NCBI GenBank assembly: GCA_965232455.1
Contig: OZ246981.1
Coordinates: 1,984,001 to 2,048,000, forward strand
Length of the DNA: 64,000 nucleotides
Direction: 5' to 3'
Source: JBFGFX01 sp965232455
GTDB lineage: Bacteria > Pseudomonadota > Gammaproteobacteria > Steroidobacterales > Woeseiaceae
This document shows, piece by piece, positions 51,281 through 57,512 of this stretch. The translations under genes and the position numbers were made by a program. Each line of letters begins with the position of its first letter. The first letter of the stretch is position 1. Under the pieces are notes generated by a model. That model had not been told where the DNA came from. It saw nothing but the letters and a program-made list of their open reading frames with translations, and did not search any database.

Positions 51281-51295
51281 GCAAGAGTCGTGCCA
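51281..51295 (-). promoter_or_regulatory. Sigma-54 promoter of flrBC-fliE-J
   Basis: Minus strand TGGCACGACTCTTGC, both boxes intact and spacing exact. Predicted transcription start is 51269. An AT-rich stretch (51296-51350) lies just upstream. Confidence 0.92.
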
Positions 51296-51350
51296 ATATT
51301 TATTATCTTTTAAAACAGTTATTTATCTTATATTCTTAAGCTCGATTAAC

Positions 51351-51364
51351 GTCAATTTTCTGAC
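51351..51364. promoter_or_regulatory. Possible FleQ-binding box upstream of flrB
   Basis: GTCAATTTTCTGAC keeps the GTCA-N6-TGAC dyad and matches the FleQ box GTCAATAAATTGAC at 10 of 14 positions, 56 bp upstream of the -24 element. Confidence 0.45.
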
Positions 51365-51405
51365 GCTCGGGTCATTCAACGACGGGAAACCGGCTCATCG
51401 GAACG

Positions 51406-51876
51406 TCAGGTGACGAGAAACGTCAGCATACCCTTGCCGTATTTCGGAATATCGATGTCGAAGCCGATGACCTGCGCCGAATCCTTGAGCGCGGAAACCG
51501 GCTCCGCCGATTCCTGAGGACTCAGCGTCTTGTCGAGGCGGAGGTGGGCGCTGGTATCCGACATCAGAAGTTTGGAACAGATGTTCATCACCTCGTAGAA
51601 GTTGCCGAGCATCGCCTCCGAAATGGAATTGCCCGAGATCATCTCGTTCGCCACGTCCGCCGGAATCATGGACAGCGCGGCTCCGGAATAAGCGACAAAT
51701 TCCTTGTCGCAGACACAGAGCGCCACCAGCTGGTCGTCGTCGTCCACAAACGTTGCAACGTGCTGACCGTCCAGCTCCGGCGCTTGGCGGTCCTTGGTGT
51801 CGACACCGTCTCCAAAAATCATCGCCAACAGGGCGGATACTGACTGGGGGGTCGGTATGATGTATTTCGTGCTCAT
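51406..51876 (-). CDS. CheX/CheC-like chemotaxis protein, 156 aa
   Basis: Small soluble protein 35 nt after an orphan cheY. It has an alternating helix/strand pattern. The helix GNFYEVMNICSKLL holds an E-x-x-N pair (EVMN) followed 22 residues later by Pro. That resembles the E-x2-N-x22-P active site with which CheC and CheX dephosphorylate CheY-P. The first residue of the CheC motif (Asp/Ser four before Glu) is not kept. The C-terminal strands VIGFDIDIPKYGKGMLTFLV also fit the fold. It is probably a phosphatase or partner of the adjacent CheY. The family call is tentative. Confidence 0.55.
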   Translation of the reverse strand: MSTKYIIPTPQSVSALLAMIFGDGVDTKDRQAPELDGQHVATFVDDDDQLVALCVCDKEFVAYSGAALSMIPADVANEMISGNSISEAMLGNFYEVMNICSKLLMSDTSAHLRLDKTLSPQESAEPVSALKDSAQVIGFDIDIPKYGKGMLTFLVT

Positions 51877-51911
51877 GGCCTTTTGCTCTCCTTCCTGGGC
51901 GCCTCGTCCGC

Positions 51912-52274
51912 CTAGTTCACCACCGTGTTCAGTACTTTCTCGAAGGACTCCACGGTAAACGGCTTCGCAATGAGAAACTGCGCCCCAGCGTCGGTCGCTC
52001 TCTGACGCATCTCGGTGGTTGATTCCGTGGTAATGAATCCGAACGTAACGCCGATGTCCTCCGCGCGGAGCGCCTCGAGCAACTCGATGCCGGTCATGTT
52101 GGGCATATTCCAGTCGGCCAGCACGAGATCCGGAACGTTCTTGCGAATGCTTTCGAGCGCGACCGCGCCGTCTTCGGCCTGTTCCACGTCTTTACCGCCG
52201 AAGCCGGCCTGACGCAGGGTCCGTACGACCATCATGCGCATGGCGGAACTATCGTCGACAACCAGTATTTTCAT
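51912..52274 (-). CDS. CheY-like response regulator (orphan), 120 aa
   Basis: Complete single receiver domain with the full active site: acidic pocket VVDDS, phospho-acceptor Asp in LADWNMPNM, switch Thr in FGFITTEST, and Lys in IAKPF. It is a CheY by sequence but separate from the che operon's cheY. Together with the CheX/CheC-like gene it forms a two-gene unit behind a sigma-28 promoter (52359-52385). It could be a second motor-binding CheY or a phosphate sink. Confidence 0.9.
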   Translation of the reverse strand: MKILVVDDSSAMRMMVVRTLRQAGFGGKDVEQAEDGAVALESIRKNVPDLVLADWNMPNMTGIELLEALRAEDIGVTFGFITTESTTEMRQRATDAGAQFLIAKPFTVESFEKVLNTVVN

Positions 52275-52358
52275 GTTCGTTTCCCTGACTTAGTGAGCGA
52301 TTGACAGCCGAGTCACTCGCACGATGCAGAAGCACGCTCTCCGCTGCGTATGACATGT

Positions 52359-52385
52359 GTATCGGCACGCGTCCGCGATTCTTTA
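52359..52385 (-). promoter_or_regulatory. Sigma-28 promoter of the orphan cheY unit
   Basis: Minus strand TAAAGAAT, an 11-nt spacer and GCCGATAC: 6/8 and 7/8 matches to the FliA consensus and exact spacing. The start lies about 77 nt before the ATG at 52274. Confidence 0.75.
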
Positions 52386-52504
52386 GCGCCGGCCAACTCG
52401 GGCCTGTCATTGAGAAATCCGGCCCATTGCCAACTCAGGATATCCCGCACTCTGCCGATACACTGGCTGGACCCAACAACTTTTTGGCGGCAGAAGGCAG
52501 AGCA

Positions 52505-53356
52505 GTGGCTACGACACCCGAAGAACTGGCAGGCAACATTACCCAGATGGCATCGTTTCCGGACGTCGCGTTTCGTATCAACGAAATGCTGAGTGACGAG
52601 AACAGCAGCGCGGCGGACATCGGCGCGGTGATCGAGCCGGACCCCGCCTTGAGCGCGGCGTTGTTGCGCATTGCCAACAGCGCCATGTACGGCATCGGCA
52701 GCAACGTCAGCACGATCGACCGGGCGGTCACCGTCGTTGGCCTGCGGGAGGTCAGGGATCTGGCGTTCGGAATTTGCGCAACGTCGACCTTCAAGGGCAT
52801 CCCGAATGAGCTCATCACCGTCGAGGACTTCTGGAAACACAGTCTGTTTTGCGCGGCGGCGGCGCAGACCATTGGCCGGGTCGCCAAAATCCGCAACGGT
52901 GAATCACTGTTCACCGCCGGTCTCCTGCACGACATCGGCCACCTTGTCATGTTCAACCAGTGCCCCGAGCTCTCCAGGGAAGCGTTGCAGTTGTCTCTCG
53001 ACGAAAACGACGGCCTGACGCCCTACCTGTCCGAGAGAAAGGTCTTCGGCTTCGACCATATGGCGGTAGGGGCGGAACTGGCTCGCCAGTGGCGGCTCCC
53101 CGAATGTCTGCGTCTTTGTATCGAATTCCACCATGAGCCGTTTTCGGCCAGCGACTGCACGGAATCCGTGCTGGCCGTTCATCTCGCCAACAGCGTCGCC
53201 GTCCTGGCCGAGCTCGACAGCGACAGCATGGACGATGCGCCGCCCATCGACGAACGCGCCTTTCGAGAGCTCGGCGTTGGTGAAGACACGCTCCGCGAGG
53301 TCGTCGAAGAAACCCAGGCGGCGGTTACCGAGCTGCTGCGTATCTTCGTCAATTAG
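52505..53356 (+). CDS. HDOD-domain signalling protein, 283 aa
   Basis: The GTG at 52505 (with AGAAGG upstream) gives a start matching the family; upstream sequence in this frame is not HDOD-like. The HDOD domain (about 10-205) reads MASFPDVAFRINEML, LLRIANSAMYG, TIDRAVTVVGLREVRDLAFG, FWKHSLFCAAAAQTIG, FTAGLLHDIGHLVMF. Here the HD pair is intact (HDIGH). C-terminal helices are of unknown function. It is monocistronic, between the orphan cheY unit (divergent) and cheB (convergent). Such proteins often act in c-di-GMP or chemotaxis control. Confidence 0.85.
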   Translation: MATTPEELAGNITQMASFPDVAFRINEMLSDENSSAADIGAVIEPDPALSAALLRIANSAMYGIGSNVSTIDRAVTVVGLREVRDLAFGICATSTFKGIPNELITVEDFWKHSLFCAAAAQTIGRVAKIRNGESLFTAGLLHDIGHLVMFNQCPELSREALQLSLDENDGLTPYLSERKVFGFDHMAVGAELARQWRLPECLRLCIEFHHEPFSASDCTESVLAVHLANSVAVLAELDSDSMDDAPPIDERAFRELGVGEDTLREVVEETQAAVTELLRIFVN

Positions 53357-53491
53357 CGCCCGACCCCGTTCCCGTCGAGAAGGCCGGGCGCACAGCTCAC
53401 CGCCATTACGCGACTTCGCAGGCGCCGGTAGTATTGAGATTGCGTCCAGTTCGTGATTCCGACCGGGCGGTACCTCACCGAGCGTTTATGG

Positions 53492-54577
53492 CTAAACCTG
53501 CTTTTTCCTCACCATTTCGGCCACTTTTGCGGGGATGTTCTCCAGGGGCAACACCTGATCCGCGGCGCCCTCTTCGATAGCCGCGTGCGGCATGCCCCAG
53601 ATGACGCTGGTCTGTTCGTCCTGGGCGATCGTCGTGGCGCCGGCGTCGTGCATCCGTTTCAGGCCCTTGGCGCCGTCACGCCCCATACCGGTGAGAATCA
53701 CGCCGGTGGCGTTGTTTGCGGCGACCTCCGCCACGGAATCAAACAGGACGTCAACCGCCGGTCTGTGGCGATTCACGGGTTCGCCGTCGTGGAGCTTGCA
53801 GCGATAACGCGCGCCGTCGCGAACGACCTCCAGGTGCCGATCACCCGGTGCGATGAACGCGTGGCCGGGCCGGATCTGCTGCCCGTCCTCGGCTTCGCAG
53901 ACCGCGAGGCGTGAGCACTGGTTCATGCGCTCCGCGAACGACCGGCTGAATACCGGGGGAATATGCTGCGTAATCACAATACCCGGACTGTCGGGGCGCA
54001 TTCGGATGAGCACCTCCTTTATCGCCTCGGTGCCGCCGGTGGACGCACCAATGGCGATCACCTGATCGGTCGTGCGGAACTTGCTGCCGATACTGGCCGA
54101 TTTCAATTCCACGCACTTGCCGTTTTTGCTTTCGGCCGATTTGGCCTTGTCGGCATTGCGCACCAGAGTATCGACGCACGCTGCCGCGGCCGCTTTGACT
54201 TTGGCGGTAATCTCCTGCGCGCAATCGTCGAGGGAATGCGCCAGGTCGACCTTGGGCTTGCTGACGAAGTCCACCGCCCCAAGCTCCAGGGCGCGCATCG
54301 TGACGCTCGCGCCCTTTTCCGTCAGCGATGACACCATGACCACCGGCATCGGGTGCAGGCGCATCAGGTTGCTGAGGAAGCTGAGGCCGTCCATTTTCGG
54401 CATCTCCACGTCCAAGGTCAGCACGTCCGGCTTCAGGCTCTTGATCTTCTCACGCGCAATGTACGCATCCATTGCCGCACCCACGACTTCTATCTGCGGG
54501 TCGGAATTCAGAAGTTGCGTCAACAACTTGCGCATGAGCGCGGAGTCGTCGACGACCAATACGCGTATCTTACTCAT
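53492..54577 (-). CDS. cheB: CheB receptor methylesterase/deamidase, 361 aa
   Basis: The receiver domain (1-120) has VVDDSALMR, phospho-Asp in TLDVEMPKMDG and SKPKVD. A linker is followed by the esterase domain (about 165-355) with catalytic Ser in GASTGG, His in TQHIPP and Asp in GMGRDG. It removes methyl groups from the chemoreceptor for adaptation. It is the last gene of the che operon, 56 nt after cheD. Confidence 0.97.
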   Translation of the reverse strand: MSKIRVLVVDDSALMRKLLTQLLNSDPQIEVVGAAMDAYIAREKIKSLKPDVLTLDVEMPKMDGLSFLSNLMRLHPMPVVMVSSLTEKGASVTMRALELGAVDFVSKPKVDLAHSLDDCAQEITAKVKAAAAACVDTLVRNADKAKSAESKNGKCVELKSASIGSKFRTTDQVIAIGASTGGTEAIKEVLIRMRPDSPGIVITQHIPPVFSRSFAERMNQCSRLAVCEAEDGQQIRPGHAFIAPGDRHLEVVRDGARYRCKLHDGEPVNRHRPAVDVLFDSVAEVAANNATGVILTGMGRDGAKGLKRMHDAGATTIAQDEQTSVIWGMPHAAIEEGAADQVLPLENIPAKVAEMVRKKQV

Positions 54578-54633
54578 CGCAGGCGTCCCCGATGAAATCC
54601 CAAAGCGAGAGATGAGTTCTCCGCGCTCCTGTC

Positions 54634-55284
54634 TCAGTCAAACAGCTCGATCTCACCCGGGATCTCCTTCTTGGTCAAACTGGATTTGTAGTTCGTTTCC
54701 TGATCGACGACGGCGCGCGTTTGCAGCGATCGCAGGTGCCTCACCATCACTTTGCCGGTTTTCGGGAAAAAATTGACTTTGCGCGGGTGCGGGCCGCCTA
54801 CGTCTTCCGCCGCGACGGTAAAACCCTCCGTACGCACGAAGTTCCTCGCAAAATCGATGTTCCGTTCACCGACGTTGTTCACGTCCATCGCCAGCACCTT
54901 GCCGCCGCCGAACAGCTTCAGCTCCAGCCGGTCCTTACTGCATCCCTGCTTGAGAATGTCATTGATCAGGGATTCCATGGCGGCAATCCCGTAGCGGGTT
55001 TCCAGGCAGTCTCCGTTACCCCACTGGCTCAGGTTCTTCTTAGTGTCGCCGGGCAGCATGAAATGATTCATACCGCCAACGCCGCTCAAGGGATCGCGAA
55101 TACAGACCGATATGCACGAGCCGAGGACCGTCGTGATGATTTCGTCCTGACGCGTAACGTAGTACTCGCCGGGCAGGATTTTCGCTGCGCAGACGGAATT
55201 TCTCGGATCCCAGATTCGCGTAATGTGCTCGAACCCCGCCAGCACCACCGGCCAGCTTTCTTTTGCGCTCGACATCACGGCCAT
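54634..55284 (-). CDS. cheD: CheD receptor glutamine deamidase, 216 aa
   Basis: Papain-like CheD with catalytic Cys in TVLGSCISVCIRDP and His in GGMNHFMLP, and the downstream VGERNIDFARNFV and GGPHPRKVNFFPKTG. It is longer than typical CheD (about 160 aa), with extra N-terminal and C-terminal residues. CheD usually works with CheC/CheX, and such a partner may be the protein at 51406. The start overlaps the cheR stop by one base; a second ATG lies nine bases on. Confidence 0.93.
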   Translation of the reverse strand: MAVMSSAKESWPVVLAGFEHITRIWDPRNSVCAAKILPGEYYVTRQDEIITTVLGSCISVCIRDPLSGVGGMNHFMLPGDTKKNLSQWGNGDCLETRYGIAAMESLINDILKQGCSKDRLELKLFGGGKVLAMDVNNVGERNIDFARNFVRTEGFTVAAEDVGGPHPRKVNFFPKTGKVMVRHLRSLQTRAVVDQETNYKSSLTKKEIPGEIELFD

Positions 55285-56189
55285 CAGCGCGTCTTCCGGT
55301 AGATCGTGTTACCCAGCAGTTTGAAACGGTCCGACACGTTGAAGAGGCTTTCGGAGTGACCGAGGATCAGGTAACCGCCGTCTTCCAGTATTTCCGCATA
55401 ACGGTCAATGAGCACGCGCTGAGTCGGCTTGTCGAAATAGATGATGACGTTACGACAAAAGATGACGTCAAAGCGGCCCTTCATCGGCCAGTCGTTCATC
55501 AGATTCAATTGCTTGAAGGTAAGGAGTTCCTGTAGCCTGGGGTTGACCCTGACCAGGTCTTCGTCACCTTTACGGCCTTTTTTGAACCATCGCCGCAATC
55601 TTCCCTCGGGAATTTTCTCGACCCGCTGCTGCGAATAGACGCCGGCTCTGCACGTATTCAGTACGTCCGAGTCCAGGTCCGTGCAAAGCACCTTGGCGTC
55701 CCACTGCGCGAGGTTTTTCAATGATTCGTTCAGGGTGATGGCGATGGAATACGGTTCCTCGCCGGTCGAGCAGCCCGCCGACCATATCCGCAGGCGCCTG
55801 CCGCCGTTACCCTTCTTGGCGGTAAGCTCCGGAATGATGGTTTTCGCCAGAAAATCGAAATGGTGGTTCTCGCGAAAAAACGACGTGAGATTGGTTGTCA
55901 CCGCATTCGTGAATTGTTCGAGTTCGACGGGATCGCCTTTTTTCAGATGCTCCAGATAGGCCTGAAACGTGTCGATCCGCGTTGCCTTCAGTCGGGCACC
56001 CAGACGCCGGTAGACCAGCTGGCGTTTGGACTCGCTCATGTTGATGCCGGTCAGGTCCTTGATCGTGGCGCGGATTTGATCGAAGTCCGCATCGCTCATC
56101 GAAAACGAGCTGCCGGGCTCCAGGGCATCGTCTTTTTGTTCGGTGACGGCGTCCGCAGACCCCGATCCGGCTGTCGCTGCAGCTTCCAT
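55284..56189 (-). CDS. cheR: CheR chemoreceptor methyltransferase, 301 aa
   Basis: An Ala/Ser/Glu-rich N-extension (1-30) precedes the helical CheR N-domain (about 33-95) and the SAM-dependent catalytic domain. That domain has the motif SAGCSTGEEPYSIAI, CTDLDSDVLNTC and FDVIFCRNVIIYF. It methylates glutamates of the MCP. The MCP here ends in a WEEF tail, the kind of C-terminal peptide that tethers CheR in other systems. It is 50 nt after the CheZ-like gene. Confidence 0.97.
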   Translation of the reverse strand: MEAAATAGSGSADAVTEQKDDALEPGSSFSMSDADFDQIRATIKDLTGINMSESKRQLVYRRLGARLKATRIDTFQAYLEHLKKGDPVELEQFTNAVTTNLTSFFRENHHFDFLAKTIIPELTAKKGNGGRRLRIWSAGCSTGEEPYSIAITLNESLKNLAQWDAKVLCTDLDSDVLNTCRAGVYSQQRVEKIPEGRLRRWFKKGRKGDEDLVRVNPRLQELLTFKQLNLMNDWPMKGRFDVIFCRNVIIYFDKPTQRVLIDRYAEILEDGGYLILGHSESLFNVSDRFKLLGNTIYRKTR

Positions 56190-56239
56190 CGCTGATTTAC
56201 CTCCCTATTACCACTTCGCCCGCTCCCGGAAGTTCCGGA

Positions 56240-56779
56240 CTACGCTCGGCCGCCGCGTGAGGCGCCCGTATCGAAGAAAATCAGATCATCCGATGCATCG
56301 TTGTTCTCTACGACGTCCTGCTCCGACGTCGACGTCCCGAATACCGCATCGAACATCCGCCTTTCCTGCTCCATCGTGAATCTGCCTCTGGCCTCGAGTA
56401 AAAACCCCTGCCACCGTTCGTGCGTCAACGGCCCGTCGGAGGACTTCATCAGAACCGCCAGTGCGTTGAGATTTGATGAAACGTTCGACATTCTCTGGCT
56501 TAGACGGTCGGCGAACTGCAGCCGCGAGCTCGCGCTCGCCGCGGCCTGCCGCAGCGATTCCGAACCGTTGGCCAGGGCGCCGGCCTCCGGGGAAGATGCG
56601 CTGTCGTTAACCTGCCCGAGCAGATCTCCGGCGTGGCGCGCGGTGTCGAGCACCGCGACCGACAGCTCACCGATCTCCGCAAGGGCCTCGGCAAGCGCCG
56701 ACTGGATCTGATCGGCGCAAAGCTCGACAAGCCGTGCCGCGTCGTCACCGCGCGAATCGTTGTCCTTATCGGGATACAT
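56240..56779 (-). CDS. CheZ-like helical chemotaxis protein, 179 aa
   Basis: All-helical acidic protein encoded inside the che operon where no classical cheZ exists. A long helix contains LQFADRLSQRM. Its D-x-x-x-Q pair has the spacing of the catalytic Asp and Gln of CheZ phosphatase (QDFQDLTGQ in E. coli). A second conserved-looking helix is WQGFLLEARGRFTMEQERRMF. The acidic tail ends in a low-complexity stretch, whereas CheZ has a C-terminal CheY-binding helix. Overall similarity to CheZ is too weak for a firm call. Confidence 0.5.
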   Translation of the reverse strand: MYPDKDNDSRGDDAARLVELCADQIQSALAEALAEIGELSVAVLDTARHAGDLLGQVNDSASSPEAGALANGSESLRQAAASASSRLQFADRLSQRMSNVSSNLNALAVLMKSSDGPLTHERWQGFLLEARGRFTMEQERRMFDAVFGTSTSEQDVVENNDASDDLIFFDTGASRGGRA

Positions 56780-56791
56780 CCGCCGTTACCA

Positions 56792-57430
56792 TCAAAAGAC
56801 CGGGCAGAGATTGTCGTCACCGCTGGCGGGCCCGTCGTCGAGCCGCAGAACCGAACTGATATCCGTAAGCTCGGCCATTTCCCGAAAACACGGTGACGGA
56901 TCTTTCCAGTCAATACTGCGGGACTGCTCGCGCATCGAATTTGCGAACGCGGCCAACAGCTGGAGCGCGGCCGTGTCTATCGCTTCAACGCGACTCGCGT
57001 CGACGGTCACGTCGGTGCCGGCGCCGAAGGCGTCGCCGAGCTGTTCCTGGAGTTCGGCGATCGACTTGATGTCCTGCTGGGGTTGCAGAACGACCGGACC
57101 GGCTTGGCAGGACCCCTTGTCGTCCCGCTTCGCCCGCGGCGCGGCAGTGGCCTTGGGCGCGTCCTTCTTCCGCGCGGTCTTGTTGCCCGCAGCGCGCTTG
57201 CCGCCGGTGCTGGCACTCCGGGCTTTCCTGGCGACGGCTTTCTTGCGCGCCGCCTTTTGCGGCGATTTGCTTTTGCTTGCCTTCGCTGTTTTTTTCTTTC
57301 GCGAGCCAGCCACTTCAATCTCCTCAATCGAAAACGTTCCGTCAAGCACCAGAGTGCGTCTCTCGGCGGCTGCCGGGTTGCCGACAGACGATTTGCCGAC
57401 AACCCGACCGCTACGTTTTTTTGCCACCAT
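56792..57430 (-). CDS. STAS protein with a histone-H1-like Lys/Ala-rich segment, 212 aa
   Basis: Located between the MCP and the CheZ-like gene. Residues about 45-110 are strongly basic Lys/Ala/Arg/Ser sequence (KKKTAKASKSKSPQKAARKK and so on), like the tails of histone H1-like proteins. A STAS domain follows (about 118-205: VVLQPQQDIKSIAELQEQLG, VTVDASRVEAIDTAALQLLA). The usual phospho-Ser position of anti-anti-sigma STAS appears as Asp-Thr-Ala (IDTAALQLL), so a Thr could serve. STAS proteins occur in several chemotaxis clusters with unclear roles. The start is an ATG at 57430; a GTG three codons upstream is possible. Confidence 0.8.
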   Translation of the reverse strand: MVAKKRSGRVVGKSSVGNPAAAERRTLVLDGTFSIEEIEVAGSRKKKTAKASKSKSPQKAARKKAVARKARSASTGGKRAAGNKTARKKDAPKATAAPRAKRDDKGSCQAGPVVLQPQQDIKSIAELQEQLGDAFGAGTDVTVDASRVEAIDTAALQLLAAFANSMREQSRSIDWKDPSPCFREMAELTDISSVLRLDDGPASGDDNLCPVF

Positions 57431-57512
57431 GCTGAACACCCATCAGCTGCTTGTTTACACGCCCTGTCCGAGGCGACCGCCAGTCCTTCGAGGCAGTCGC
57501 CTCATTCGATCG

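Noticed and set aside
53356..53391. GCGCCCG/CGGGCGC hairpin between the HDOD gene and cheB
   Set aside because: The 22-nt loop and absence of a T-tract make an intrinsic terminator unlikely.
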